A stretch of DNA of 64,000 nt, from NCBI RefSeq assembly GCF_900215245.1, contig NZ_LT907842.1:4526001-4590000 (forward strand), written 5' to 3'. The notes below the pieces were generated by a model. It was not told the origin of the DNA and ran no database searches. It saw only the letters and a program-made list of their open reading frames with translations. The position numbers and the translations under genes were made by a program. The stretch comes from Pseudomonas fluorescens (GTDB lineage Bacteria; Pseudomonadota; Gammaproteobacteria; Pseudomonadales; Pseudomonadaceae). Each line of letters begins with the position of its first letter. Within the stretch, counting starts at the first letter, position 1. Shown here in pieces: positions 51,325 to 60,834 of the stretch.

Positions 51325-52139
51325 TCCCACCGCGGCGCAATGCCCTTGGGGCTGGTCAAGCGGTGGCCACGTTCCAGGCCGGCAATCTGCGCCATGTCGG
51401 CAGCGCTCAAGGTCAATTGCAGGGCCTTGAGGTTGCTCTCCAGGTTGGCGCGTTTGGTTGACGACGGAATGACCGCATAGCCCAACTGCATGGCCCAGGC
51501 CAACGTCACTTGCGCAGGTGTCGCCTGATGGCGTTCGGCGATGTGCTGGAGCACCGGGTCTTTCAGCACCTCACCGTAGGCCAGGGTCATGTACGACGTG
51601 ATCTGAATGCCTTGGGCGGTGGCGAAATCCACGACCTGCTGGTTTTGCAGATAGGGGTGCAGTTCGATCTGGTTAGTGGCGATGTTCTCGGCGCCCACCG
51701 CAGCAATGGCCTGCTTCATCAGGTCAATGGTGAAGTTGGAAACGCCGATCTGGCGGGTCAGGCCCAGGCGCTTGGCTTCAAGCAATTGGCCCATGAATTC
51801 AGCAACGGGGATTTGCTCCTCCGGTGATGGCCAGTGGATCAGCGTCAGGTCCAGGTAGTCGGTCTTCAGTTTGCTCAGGCTTTCGCGCAGGCTGGGAATC
51901 AGCAGGCCATCGGCAAAATGGGACACCCAGATCTTGCTGGTGATGAACAACTCATCACGCGGTACACCACTGGCGGCGATGGCGTGGCCGACATCGGCTT
52001 CGTTCTCATAGATCTGCGCGGTGTCGATGGCGCGGTAGCCCAGCTCCAGGCCGGTGCGCACGGAATCGATGACCACCTGGCCTTGCAGGCGGAAAGTGCC
52101 GAGGCCGAAGGCGGGGACGTTGTGGGTCGGGATGGACAT
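51321..52139 (-). CDS. dkgB: 2,5-diketo-D-gluconate reductase B-like aldo/keto reductase
   Basis: A 272-residue aldo-keto reductase very similar in motif order to E. coli Dkg[34 protein letters not shown] with the catalytic Asp and Tyr, Lys in ITSKIWV, His in [20 protein letters not shown] and [17 protein letters not shown] (NADPH site). It reduces aldehydes and keto sugars such as methylglyoxal or 2,5-diketogluconate with NADPH. GAGGAGTTACTG precedes the ATG. It is divergent from the TetR gene at 52334, which could regulate it as well as the downstream operon. Confidence 0.92.
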   Translation of the reverse strand: MSIPTHNVPAFGLGTFRLQGQVVIDSVRTGLELGYRAIDTAQIYENEADVGHAIAASGVPRDELFITSKIWVSHFADGLLIPSLRESLSKLKTDYLDLTLIHWPSPEEQIPVAEFMGQLLEAKRLGLTRQIGVSNFTIDLMKQAIAAVGAENIATNQIELHPYLQNQQVVDFATAQGIQITSYMTLAYGEVLKDPVLQHIAERHQATPAQVTLAWAMQLGYAVIPSSTKRANLESNLKALQLTLSAADMAQIAGLERGHRLTSPKGIAPRWD

Positions 52140-52333
52140 CAGTAACTCCTCAAGGGGGTGAACAATGGCGTCGAGTATCCCCGCGTCGTTCCTTCGGAAA
52201 AACCGCCGAAGCCGAAAAGGACTCTTTACCAGAAGTCACGAGTGGCGTTGCTGCGCAGGCTGGATCGGGTGTCGCTCGGTTACCGCGACTGATGTAGAGT
52301 CGTGCAGCCGACTCAACCGCAGGAAATCGCCCT

Positions 52334-52972
52334 ATGACCCAGGAATCCCGTTTCTCCCGAATGGAGCCGGAATTGCGCAAGGCCAATCTGGTCCAGGCGA
52401 CGCTCACGTGCCTCAAGCGCGACGGTTTCCAGGGCGCCTCGATTCGCAAGATCAGTGCCGAGGCCGGGGTGTCGGTGGGGCTGATCAGCCACCACTATTC
52501 GGGCAAGGATGAACTGGTGGCCGAGGCCTATCGCACGATCACCGCCCAAGTCATGAGCCTGTTGCGCGAGACCATGGCCAAGGCACCCCCGCAACCTCGG
52601 GAACGCTTGTCGGCGTTGTTTCGTGGCTCGTTTTCTCCGCAGCTGCTCGACCCGCAACTGCTGGATGCCTGGCTGGTATTCTGGGGCGCGGTGAAGACCG
52701 CGCCTGCCATCAACCTGGCCCACGAACACTCCTATGGCGAGTACCGCACCATCATGCGCTCGGCCCTGACGGACATGGCCAGGGAGGAGCGATGGGAGCA
52801 GTTCGACGCCGACCTGGCCGCCATCGGCTTGAGCGCCTTGCTCGATGGGTTGTGGTTGGAGTCGGGGCTCAACCCAGGCACCTTTACGCCGGAGCAGGGC
52901 ATCCAGATCTGCGAAGCCTGGGTCGATGGCTTGCAGGGCGGCGGTCGCCTGCGTTACCCACTCAAAGCCTGA
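52334..52972 (+). CDS. TetR-family regulator (BetI-like)
   Basis: A 212-residue TetR protein. The N-terminal HTH is RKANLVQATLTCLKRDGFQGASIRKISAEAGVSVGLISHHYSGKDELVAEAYR, the form seen in BetI. The C-terminal domain follows the BetI pattern (LDAWLVFWGAVKTAPAINLAHEHSYGEYR). The usual bet genes are not adjacent, so a different acyl or choline-related effector is likely. AGGAAATCGCCCT precedes the ATG. Its neighbours are dkgB (divergent) and the acyl-CoA catabolic operon 148 nt downstream, which it may repress. Confidence 0.85.
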   Translation: MTQESRFSRMEPELRKANLVQATLTCLKRDGFQGASIRKISAEAGVSVGLISHHYSGKDELVAEAYRTITAQVMSLLRETMAKAPPQPRERLSALFRGSFSPQLLDPQLLDAWLVFWGAVKTAPAINLAHEHSYGEYRTIMRSALTDMAREERWEQFDADLAAIGLSALLDGLWLESGLNPGTFTPEQGIQICEAWVDGLQGGGRLRYPLKA

Positions 52973-53120
52973 GCTTTTCTCGCCGCCTGGACGCAAGGTC
53001 CAGGCCGGTATTTCCCGTTTGAAAATATTTGCAGTTTGCCGATTGCCTCCTTGCTGAACACTCGTTTAGTATCTCGCCATGTCGCACCCCTCAAGCCAAT
53101 TAAAATAATTCGAGGAAGCC

Positions 53121-53912
53121 ATGACGACCGATTCGCCCGTGCTCAGCCATGTGCAAGCAGGCGTTGCCTGGATCACTCTCAACCGGGTGGCCCAGCACAA
53201 TGCACTGGACATTCCGACCCTCAAGCACCTGCATGCCTTGCTCGATACGCTCAATACCGACACCGCTGTGCGTGCGGTGGTGTTGACCGGCAACGGGCGC
53301 AGCTTCTGCGCCGGCGCCGACCTGGCGGAATGGGCTGAAGCCCAAGCGCGTGGCGCCCTGGAAACCTACGGCTGGACCGAAACCGCCCACGCCCTGATGA
53401 CCCGCCTGCACACCCTCGACAAACCCACCCTTGCTGCGATCAACGGCACCGCCGTCGGCGCCGGCATGGACCTCACCTTGTGTTGTGACCTGCGCATCGC
53501 CGCGCAGTCGGCGCGCTTCAAGGCCGGCTACACCCGCATGGCTTACTCGCCGGATGCCGGTGCCAGTTGGCACTTGCCGCGCCTGATCGGCAGCGAACAG
53601 GCCAAGCGCCTGCTGTTCCTCGATGAACTGTGGAGCGCCGACCGTGCCCTGGCTGCCGGCCTCGTCGGCGAGGTGGTCGCCGACGATCAACTCCACGCGC
53701 ACACCACTGAGTTGGCGACGCGCCTGGCCAACGGCCCGACCTTCGCCTTCGCCCAGACCAAGACCCTGATCCGCGAAGGCGAAGGTCGCAGCCTGCCCGA
53801 GCAACTGCAGGCCGAACTGGCTGCCGGCCTGTTGTGCGGGCGCAGTGTCGACGGTGGCGAAGCCTTGCGCGCGGCCATGGAAAAGCGCCCGGCACATTTC
53901 TGCGGCCAATAA
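53121..53912 (+). CDS. Enoyl-CoA hydratase/isomerase family protein
   Basis: A 263-residue crotonase-fold protein. The oxyanion-hole segments are NALDIPTL, RSFCAGADLAEWAE and INGTAVGAGMDLTLCCDLRIAA. At the second catalytic position it reads YSPDAGASWHLPRLIG, so Asp replaces the usual Glu, as in several isomerase-type members. It matches the position of PA4980 in P. aeruginosa. It is the first gene of a four-gene unit; the acyl-CoA dehydrogenase follows after 27 nt. Confidence 0.9.
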   Translation: MTTDSPVLSHVQAGVAWITLNRVAQHNALDIPTLKHLHALLDTLNTDTAVRAVVLTGNGRSFCAGADLAEWAEAQARGALETYGWTETAHALMTRLHTLDKPTLAAINGTAVGAGMDLTLCCDLRIAAQSARFKAGYTRMAYSPDAGASWHLPRLIGSEQAKRLLFLDELWSADRALAAGLVGEVVADDQLHAHTTELATRLANGPTFAFAQTKTLIREGEGRSLPEQLQAELAAGLLCGRSVDGGEALRAAMEKRPAHFCGQ

Positions 53913-53939
53913 CCCCAACACCTCCGAGCAGGTAGCGCG

Positions 53940-55100
53940 ATGAATTTCCAACTCAGCCAAGAACAAGACATGTTGGTGGATGCGGTACGCAGTTTTGTGA
54001 CCAAGGAGTTGCTGCCTCATGAGGTGGCGGTGGACCGTGCCGATGAGGTCTCGCCGGCGCTTGCCGCGCAGATTCGTGACAAGGCCATCGCTGCCGGTTT
54101 CTATGCGTTCAACATGCCCGAAGCGGTCGGTGGCGGCGGCCTCGATTACCTGTCCCAGGCACTGATCGAGCGAGAGTTGTCCAAGGTCTCGTGGGCGCTG
54201 CATGTGTTTGTCGCGCGCCCGTCCAAGATCCTGATGGCCTGCACCGGCACGCAGGTTGAGGACTACTTGTTGCCCTGCGTGCAGGGCCAGAAGATCGACT
54301 GCTTCGCGCTGACCGAACCGGGTGCCGGTTCTGACGCCAACGCGATCAAGACCCGCGCCGTGCGCAGCGGCGACGACTTTGTGATCAACGGCAGCAAGCA
54401 CTTTATCAGCCATGCCGGGCACGCCGATTTCGCCATCGTGTTTGCCGTGACCGACACCTATGAATACCACGGCCGCCCACGCAACGAGGTGACCTCGTTT
54501 CTGGTCGACCGAGGCACCCCGGGCATGACCATCCGCCGAGGCCCCAAGTGCGTGAGCAACCGCGGCTATCACACCTATGAGATGTTCTTCGACGACTGCC
54601 GCGTACCGGCGTCCAAGGTGCTCGGCGACGTGGGCAAGGGCTGGGATGTCGCCAATGCCTGGCTCACCGCCGGCCGCGTGATGGTCGCCGCCAATTGCGT
54701 CGGCCAGGCTCAGCGGGCGCTGGACGTGTCGCTGCAATGGGCGGCGGATCGCAAGCAGTTCGGCCAGCCCATCGGCACCTATCAAGGCGTGAGTTTCAAG
54801 CTGGCGGACATGGCCACGCAGATTCGCGCTGCGGAATTGTTGACCCTGCACACGGCCTGGAAGATGGACCAGGGCAGCATGACTGACGGCGAGGCTGGCA
54901 TGGCCAAATTGTTTGCCAGCGAAACCCTGGGCAAGGTCGCCGACGAAGCCGTGCAGATTTTTGGCGGCATGGGCTTGATGGATGAAGGACCGGTGGAGCG
55001 CATCTGGCGCAACGCACGGATCGAACGGATCTGGGAAGGCACTTCGGAAATCCAGCGCCATATCATTGCGCGCGAACTGTTGCGGCCGCTGTTGCGCTGA
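53940..55100 (+). CDS. Acyl-CoA dehydrogenase
   Basis: A 386-residue FAD-dependent dehydrogenase at the normal length. CFALTEPGAGSDANAIKTRAVRSGDDFVINGSKHFISHAG is the FAD/substrate signature 1, and QIFGGMGLMDEGPVERIWRNARIERIWEGTSEIQRHIIAREL is signature 2. It desaturates an acyl-CoA to the 2,3-enoyl form and passes electrons to ETF. By gene order it corresponds to PA4979. In the arginine transaminase route it could act on the CoA ester derived from 4-guanidinobutyrate, which is unproven. GCAGGTAGCGCG precedes the ATG. Confidence 0.92.
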   Translation: MNFQLSQEQDMLVDAVRSFVTKELLPHEVAVDRADEVSPALAAQIRDKAIAAGFYAFNMPEAVGGGGLDYLSQALIERELSKVSWALHVFVARPSKILMACTGTQVEDYLLPCVQGQKIDCFALTEPGAGSDANAIKTRAVRSGDDFVINGSKHFISHAGHADFAIVFAVTDTYEYHGRPRNEVTSFLVDRGTPGMTIRRGPKCVSNRGYHTYEMFFDDCRVPASKVLGDVGKGWDVANAWLTAGRVMVAANCVGQAQRALDVSLQWAADRKQFGQPIGTYQGVSFKLADMATQIRAAELLTLHTAWKMDQGSMTDGEAGMAKLFASETLGKVADEAVQIFGGMGLMDEGPVERIWRNARIERIWEGTSEIQRHIIARELLRPLLR

Positions 55101-55118
55101 TCGGCGCGGAGAACGCTT

Positions 55119-57227
55119 ATGTCCCAGACTATGGGCGACAACCTCAAGCGCCTGCTGGCGCCCCGGCACCTGGCATTTGTTGGCGGGCGCAGCATGGCTC
55201 GCGCCTTAAAGCGTTGCGCCGACGGCGGTTTCACCGGGCAAATGTGGCTGGTTAACCCGCACCATGACCACCTTGACGGCATCCCTTGTGTGCGCCGCGT
55301 GGCGGATTTGCCGTGCGGCCCGGATGCGGTGTTTGTCGCCACTAACCGTGAGCTGACATTGACCTGCATCGCCGAGCTCGCCGCCATCGGCACAGGCGGC
55401 GCGATTTGCTACGCCTCAGGCTTTGCCGAAACCGGCGCCGACGGTGCAGCTCTGCAACAGCAGTTGCTCAACGCGGCAGGCGACATGGCCTTGCTCGGCC
55501 CCAACTGCTACGGCCTGTTGGACTACCTGCACAGCTCGGCGTTGTGGCCGGTGGCCCATGGCGGCAAGCCGGTAGAGAAGGGCGTCGCGATACTGACCCA
55601 GAGCGGCAACTTCGCCTACAACCTGTCGATGAGCGACCGCTCGTTGCCGGTTGCCTACATGGCTTCAGTGGGCAACCAGGCACAACTGGGCGTGGCCGAA
55701 TTGATGGACGTATTGCTCGACGAACCGCGCGTTACCGCGATCGGCCTGCACCTGGAAGGCCTGAAGAATGTGCCAGGGTTTGCCCGCGCGGCGCACAAAG
55801 CCCTGGAACAAGGCATTCCGATCATCGCGCTGAAAACCGGCGTCTCGCAGATCGGCGCCGAGCTGGCGTTAAGTCACACCAGTTCACTGTCCGGCTCCGA
55901 TGCGCTGTACGACAGTTTGTTTGCCCGTCTGGGCGTGATCCGCGTGAGCGGGCCGGTGAGTTTTGTCGAAACCTTGAAGGCCGCAGCGTGCGGCAACCTG
56001 CCGTCAGGCAAGCGCCTGATCGCGCTGGCTTGTTCCGGTGGTGACGCTGGGCTGATTGCCGATTACGCCGAGCGCAACCATCTGGCCCTGCCGAAACTCG
56101 ACGCAGGCCAGCGCGCTGAACTGGCGCAGGTGCTGCCCAGTTACGCGAACCTGGTCAACCCATTGGATTTCACCACCGCCATCTGGGGCGACCGTGAAGC
56201 GCTGCAGCGCATGCTTGATACGGCCCTGCGCACCGACACTGATGCCGCCATGCTGGTGCTGGATTACCCGGCAGCCTTGACCGGCGAGCGCCAGGAATGC
56301 GACCTGCTGCTGGAGCTGTTTTGCGCGGCGCTCAGCCGCCATGGCAAGCGCGGTTTCGTCACCTCGGCTTTTCCCGAGCTGTTGCCGGTCCATGCCCGTG
56401 AACGCCTGCATGCCCACGGCATTCCAGCCTTGCAGGGCGTGGAAGACGCGCTCGCGGCGTGGGCGCGGATTGCCGACTACCAACACCATCGGCGCGTCTT
56501 GCTTGAGCGGGGCGAATCGATCCTCGAACCACTGTGCCCTCGGGCTCTGGCCGGCCGTGGTGTGACCCTGGATGAGTGGGCGTCCAAACAGGCGTTGCGC
56601 GCATTTGGCTTACCCACTCCACTGGGTGTGTTGAGTACGCCGGAACGCGCGATGGCTGATGCACACCTGTTGGGCTACCCGTTGGTACTTAAGGCGGTCA
56701 GCGCCGAGTTACCGCATAAAACCGAAGCCGGGGCGGTGGCGCTCAACCTGCCAGACGCCGCCGCTTTAAAGGCTGCCATCGCGCAGATGAGCGCGCAAAT
56801 CGCCGCGTATGCACCCGGCGTCGCCTTCGATCGACTGCTACTGGAGCCCATGGCCGCCCAGCCCTTGGCTGAGTTGATCGTGGGCATCAAACGTGAAAAC
56901 GACTTCGGCCTGGCCCTGGTGATTGGCGCCGGTGGCATCCTGGTGGAACTGCTCAAGGACAGCCGCAGCCTGTTGCTGCCCACCACTGACGATGCGATTC
57001 GCCACGCGTTGCTCAGCCTGCGCAGCGCCACGTTGCTGCACGGTTTTCGCGGGCGGGAAGTGGCGGATATGGGTGCGTTGGTCGCGGCCATTCGCGCCGT
57101 GGCCGACTACGCCTGTGCCAACGCCGAACAGTTGCTGGAACTCGATGTGAACCCATTGCTGGTCAATGCCCGGGGCGCCACGGCGGTCGACGCATTGATT
57201 CGCCTAGGAGATGGCTATGCACGATAA
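55119..57227 (+). CDS. Acyl-CoA synthetase, ADP-forming type (fused alpha-beta)
   Basis: A 702-residue fusion. It has an N-terminal CoA-binding Rossmann domain (residues 1-125) and a succinyl-CoA-ligase-like domain with the phospho-histidine His253 in LALSHTSSLSG. A C-terminal ATP-grasp domain spans about residues 475-700 (GYPLVLKAVSAELPHKTEAGAVALNL, VIGAGGILVELLKD, LELDVNPLLV). It converts a carboxylic acid, ATP and CoA to acyl-CoA, ADP and phosphate, or the reverse. It corresponds to PA4978 by order. GCGGAGAACGCTT precedes the ATG. It overlaps the TPP enzyme start by 11 nt, implying translational coupling. Confidence 0.9.
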   Translation: MSQTMGDNLKRLLAPRHLAFVGGRSMARALKRCADGGFTGQMWLVNPHHDHLDGIPCVRRVADLPCGPDAVFVATNRELTLTCIAELAAIGTGGAICYASGFAETGADGAALQQQLLNAAGDMALLGPNCYGLLDYLHSSALWPVAHGGKPVEKGVAILTQSGNFAYNLSMSDRSLPVAYMASVGNQAQLGVAELMDVLLDEPRVTAIGLHLEGLKNVPGFARAAHKALEQGIPIIALKTGVSQIGAELALSHTSSLSGSDALYDSLFARLGVIRVSGPVSFVETLKAAACGNLPSGKRLIALACSGGDAGLIADYAERNHLALPKLDAGQRAELAQVLPSYANLVNPLDFTTAIWGDREALQRMLDTALRTDTDAAMLVLDYPAALTGERQECDLLLELFCAALSRHGKRGFVTSAFPELLPVHARERLHAHGIPALQGVEDALAAWARIADYQHHRRVLLERGESILEPLCPRALAGRGVTLDEWASKQALRAFGLPTPLGVLSTPERAMADAHLLGYPLVLKAVSAELPHKTEAGAVALNLPDAAALKAAIAQMSAQIAAYAPGVAFDRLLLEPMAAQPLAELIVGIKRENDFGLALVIGAGGILVELLKDSRSLLLPTTDDAIRHALLSLRSATLLHGFRGREVADMGALVAAIRAVADYACANAEQLLELDVNPLLVNARGATAVDALIRLGDGYAR

Positions 57228-58824
57228 AACGCTGACCGGCGGCCAGGCTCTGGTGCGGTTGTTGGCCAACTATGGCGTCGACACGGTGTTCGGCATTCCC
57301 GGTGTGCACACCTTGGAGCTGTATCGCGGCCTGCCCGGCAGTGGCATTCGCCACGTGCTCACGCGCCACGAGCAGGGCGCCGGGTTCATGGCCGACGGCT
57401 ATGCGCGCGTCAGCGGCAAGCCGGGCGTGTGTTTTGTCATCACCGGGCCCGGCGTTACCAATGCCGCCACCGCCATCGGCCAGGCCTATGCCGATTCCAT
57501 TGCGATGCTGGTGATCTCCAGCGTCAACGCCACCGCGAGCCTCGGCAAAGGCTGGGGCAGCTTGCACGAGACCCAGGATCAGCGAGCGATCACCGCTCCC
57601 ATCACCGCGTTTTCGGCGGTGGCATTGAGTGCCGAGGATCTGCCTGAGTTGATCGCCCGTGCCTACGCAGTGTTCGACAGCGAGCGGCCACGGCCGGTGC
57701 ATATTTCGGTGCCGTTGGATGTGTTGGCGGCACCGGTCAGATGGGACTGGAGCAATCACGTGGTCCGCCGTCCAGGGCGTGGCGTGCCATCGGCCGACGT
57801 GCTGGAGCAGGCAGTGGCCACGCTCGCGGCAGCCAAGCGGCCGATGATCATTGCCGGCGGCGGTGCGTTGGCCGCAGGCGAGGCGTTGCAGCGCTTGAGT
57901 ACGCTTCTGGCGGCGCCGTTTTTCAGCAGTGTTGCCGGGAAGGGGCTGCTGCCGATCAACGACCCGCTGAATGCCGGGGCCACCCTGTGTGTGGAACCGG
58001 GCTGGCAACTGATCAGCGAGGCCGATGTGGTGTTGGCGGTCGGCACGGAAATGGCTGACACCGATTATTGGCGCGAGCGTTTGCCAATCAAGGGTGAGCT
58101 GTTACGGGTGGATATCGACCCGCGCAAATTCAATGATTTCTACCCCTGCGCACTGGCGTTGCACGGTGATGCCCACCAGACAGTGCTGGCCTTGCTCGCC
58201 GGTTTACCGCCTGCACCGCGCGATGCTGACGCGTCGGTCAAAAAGGTCGCGACCTTGCGCCACGCGGTAGCGCTTGGGCACGGGCCGCTACAGGCCATTC
58301 ATCAAGCCATTTTCGAGCGCATCGAGGCCGAACTGCCTGCCAACGCGTTCATCAGCAGTGACATGACCCAACTGGCCTACACCGGCAACTACGCCTACCC
58401 GAGCCGCGCCCCGCGCAGCTGGTTGCACCCGACCGGCTACGGTACCTTGGGCTATGGCTTGCCCGCCGGCATCGGCGCCAAGTTTGGCGCGCCGCAGCGC
58501 CCGGGCCTGGTGCTGGTGGGGGACGGCGGTTTCCTCTACACCGCACAGGAACTGGCGACCGCCGTGGAGGAACTGGACAGCCCGTTGGTGGTGCTGCTGT
58601 GGAATAACGACGCCCTCGGCCAGATCCGCGACGACATGCTGAGCCTGGCTATCGAACCTATCGGCGTGCTGCCGCGCAACCCGGATTTTGTACTGTTTGC
58701 CCAGGCGTTCGGTTGTGCCGTGTACCAACCCAGGAGCCTGGATGAATTGCAAACGGACTTGCGCAACGGCTTCAAACGCAAGGGCGTGACCTTGATCGAG
58801 CTGAGACATGCCTGTGCCTGTTGA
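57217..58824 (+). CDS. aruI: TPP-dependent 5-guanidino-2-oxopentanoate decarboxylase (AruI-like)
   Basis: A 535-residue thiamine-diphosphate enzyme. TRHEQGAGFMADGYAR holds the catalytic Glu, GPGVTNAATAIGQAYADS follows, and the TPP motif is VLVGDGGFLYTAQELATAVEELDSPLVVLLWNN. Neighbours match PA4980-PA4977, where PA4977 is AruI, the 2-ketoarginine decarboxylase of the arginine transaminase pathway. The partner transaminase aruH, next to aruI in P. aeruginosa, is not present here. ATG 57217 is preferred because AGGAG lies 6 nt before it. Other acetolactate-synthase-like activities cannot be excluded. Confidence 0.8.
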   Translation: MHDKTLTGGQALVRLLANYGVDTVFGIPGVHTLELYRGLPGSGIRHVLTRHEQGAGFMADGYARVSGKPGVCFVITGPGVTNAATAIGQAYADSIAMLVISSVNATASLGKGWGSLHETQDQRAITAPITAFSAVALSAEDLPELIARAYAVFDSERPRPVHISVPLDVLAAPVRWDWSNHVVRRPGRGVPSADVLEQAVATLAAAKRPMIIAGGGALAAGEALQRLSTLLAAPFFSSVAGKGLLPINDPLNAGATLCVEPGWQLISEADVVLAVGTEMADTDYWRERLPIKGELLRVDIDPRKFNDFYPCALALHGDAHQTVLALLAGLPPAPRDADASVKKVATLRHAVALGHGPLQAIHQAIFERIEAELPANAFISSDMTQLAYTGNYAYPSRAPRSWLHPTGYGTLGYGLPAGIGAKFGAPQRPGLVLVGDGGFLYTAQELATAVEELDSPLVVLLWNNDALGQIRDDMLSLAIEPIGVLPRNPDFVLFAQAFGCAVYQPRSLDELQTDLRNGFKRKGVTLIELRHACAC

Positions 58825-58943
58825 CCTGCTCGGGCGGCGGACCCTGGGTGACAATAACCCTTTTCATCGGAATCGGACATGGCCCCGGACTGGCGTGATC
58901 ATTTGCTGGCCCAACGGGCGACGCACATCGTTTAGGAGTTCAC

Positions 58944-59645
58944 ATGAAGGTTTTGATTGTTCACGCCCATCCTGAGCCACAGTCCTTTACCGCGGCGTTG
59001 CGCGACCAGGGCGTGAGCACGCTGCAAGGCCTGGGGCATGAGGTGCAGGTCAGCGACTTGTATGCCATGCAGTGGAACCCGGTGGCGTCGGCAGCTGACT
59101 TTTCAACGCGCGAGCATCCCGAGTATCTGGTGTATGCCCTGGAGCAACGTCTGGGGGTAAAAAAACAGTCGATCGCGGCGGATATCCAGAGCGAGTTGGA
59201 CAAGGTGCTGTGGGCCGATCTGCTGATCCTTAATTTTCCGATCTTCTGGTTCTCTATGCCTGCAATGCTCAAGGGCTGGGTCGACCGCGTGCTGGTGTCC
59301 GGTGTGTGTTATGGCGGTAAGCGGTTCTATGATCAGGGCGGGTTGGCGGGCAAGCGTGCGCTGGTCACGGTGACCTTGGGCGGGCGCGAGCATATGTTCG
59401 GTGAGGGTGCGATTCACGGGCCGCTGGAGGCTATGTTACGCCCGATCCTGCGCGGTACGTTGGCGTATGTCGGGTACACGGTGCTGGCGCCGTTTGTGGC
59501 GTGGCATGTGCCGTATATCAGTGACGAGGCGCGGCGGGATTTTCTGCTGGGGTATGAGCAGCGGCTGCAAGGGCTGTTGGATGAGCAGCCCTTGGTGTTT
59601 CCGACATTGGCCCAGTTTGATGAGGCGCTGTACCCACTCAGTTGA
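58944..59645 (+). CDS. NAD(P)H dehydrogenase (quinone)-like flavodoxin-fold oxidoreductase
   Basis: A 233-residue flavodoxin-fold protein of the NQO/MdaB/KefF group. VLIVHAHPEPQSFTAALRDQ is the FMN phosphate loop, and LLILNFPIFWFSMPAMLKGWVDRVLVSGVCYG with LVTVTLGGREHMFG is typical. It reduces quinones or nitro compounds by two electrons. TAGGAGTTCAC precedes the ATG. It follows aruI by 119 nt and may be separately transcribed. It is convergent with the DAHP synthase gene, about 60 nt apart. Confidence 0.88.
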   Translation: MKVLIVHAHPEPQSFTAALRDQGVSTLQGLGHEVQVSDLYAMQWNPVASAADFSTREHPEYLVYALEQRLGVKKQSIAADIQSELDKVLWADLLILNFPIFWFSMPAMLKGWVDRVLVSGVCYGGKRFYDQGGLAGKRALVTVTLGGREHMFGEGAIHGPLEAMLRPILRGTLAYVGYTVLAPFVAWHVPYISDEARRDFLLGYEQRLQGLLDEQPLVFPTLAQFDEALYPLS

Positions 59646-59706
59646 GCCATTCACGGTGCAACGGAGGGAGCAGGCACGCCAGCGCCCTCCGTTTGCTGCC
59701 CATCGG

Positions 59707-60786
59707 TCAGTCGGCGTTGCTGTGTGCGCGAAGGCGCTCGACCGCACCGCGCAACAACTGCTCGGTACTGTTCCAGCCCAGGCAACCATCAGTCACCGAC
59801 ACGCCGTATTTCATCGATGCACTCAACGGCTGGCAACCTTCGAACAAGTGACTTTCGAGCATCATGCCGATCAGCGAGGTGTCACCCTGCAGGCGCTGTT
59901 CCAGCACGTCGTTGAACACCGCCGGTTGACGCAGTGGGTCTTTGCCACTGTTGGCGTGGCTGCAATCGACCATGATCCGCGCCGCGACCTTGGCCTTGGC
60001 CAAGTCGTGCTTCACCTGCGCCACGCTGTGCGCATCGTAGTTCGGTCCACGGTGACCGCCGCGCAGTACCAGATGGGTGTCGGGGTTGCCCGGGGTCTGG
60101 ATGATCGCCGGGTGGCCCTGGCTGTCGACGCCGAAGTGGCGGTGCGGGTGCGACGCCGAGCGCATTGCATCGCAGGCAATCGCAACCCCGCCGTCGGTGC
60201 CGTTCTTGAAACCGACCGGCATGCCCAGGCCGCTGGCCATTTCGCGGTGGATCTGTGATTCCGTGGTGCGTGCGCCGATGGCGACCCAACTCAGCAGGTC
60301 ATCGAAGTAGCCGGCGGCCATCGGTTGCAGCAGTTCGGTGGCGACCGGCAAGCCCAGGCGCAGCATTTCGCGCATCAGTTGGCGCGACAGCGTGAGGCCG
60401 GCGGCCATGTCGTCGCTGCCATCCAGGTGCGGGTCGTAGGCCAAGCCTTTCCAACCGATGGTGGTGCGCGGTTTTTCGACGTATGCACGGATCACCAGCA
60501 GCATCTGGTCGCTGACTTCAAGTGCCAGCTTCTTCAGGTTGCGCGCGTATTCCATGGCCGATTCGGGGTCGTGGATTGAACACGGGCCGACAATCACCAG
60601 CAAGCGTGAATCTTCGCCATCAAGAATGGCGCGCACGGCTTGGCGATGGGCATGGATCTGTTCATTGAGGAACGGGCTCAGAGGCAACTGATGCTTGAGC
60701 TCAAGCGCGCTGGGCAGGCGCTGGGTCAGGGCTTCATTGGCGCTGGTCAGGGCAGAGACGGGCAGAGCGGCGATGGAGGAGTTCAT
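59707..60786 (-). CDS. aroF: 3-deoxy-7-phosphoheptulonate (DAHP) synthase, class I (AroFGH type)
   Basis: A 359-residue enzyme that condenses phosphoenolpyruvate and erythrose 4-phosphate, the first step of aromatic amino-acid synthesis. LLVIVGPCSIHDPESAMEYARNL, YVEKPRTTIGWKGLAYDP, WVAIGARTTESQIHREMASGLGMPVGFKNGTDG, RGGHRGPNYD and MVDCSHANSGKDP carry the metal and PEP ligands. Which of the feedback types (Tyr, Phe or Trp) it is cannot be read with certainty, so the symbol is provisional. The leader of about 475 nt holds two aromatic-rich leader ORFs and a terminator, pointing to transcription attenuation. No strong ribosome site is seen before ATG 60786. Confidence 0.9.
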   Translation of the reverse strand: MNSSIAALPVSALTSANEALTQRLPSALELKHQLPLSPFLNEQIHAHRQAVRAILDGEDSRLLVIVGPCSIHDPESAMEYARNLKKLALEVSDQMLLVIRAYVEKPRTTIGWKGLAYDPHLDGSDDMAAGLTLSRQLMREMLRLGLPVATELLQPMAAGYFDDLLSWVAIGARTTESQIHREMASGLGMPVGFKNGTDGGVAIACDAMRSASHPHRHFGVDSQGHPAIIQTPGNPDTHLVLRGGHRGPNYDAHSVAQVKHDLAKAKVAARIMVDCSHANSGKDPLRQPAVFNDVLEQRLQGDTSLIGMMLESHLFEGCQPLSASMKYGVSVTDGCLGWNSTEQLLRGAVERLRAHSNAD

Positions 60787-60834
60787 ATTCAAGGCTTCCT
60801 GGGCAAGCGGCGGGCTGTTCCCGCACGCTCTGCC

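Noticed and set aside
53100..55169. 689-codon reverse open frame opposite the enoyl-CoA hydratase and acyl-CoA dehydrogenase
   Set aside because: Spans two genuine genes with full catalytic motifs on the other strand; composition is that of a shadow frame.
58878..58934. 18-codon ORF before the quinone reductase-like gene
   Set aside because: Short, without ribosome site, and overlapping the likely promoter of the next gene.
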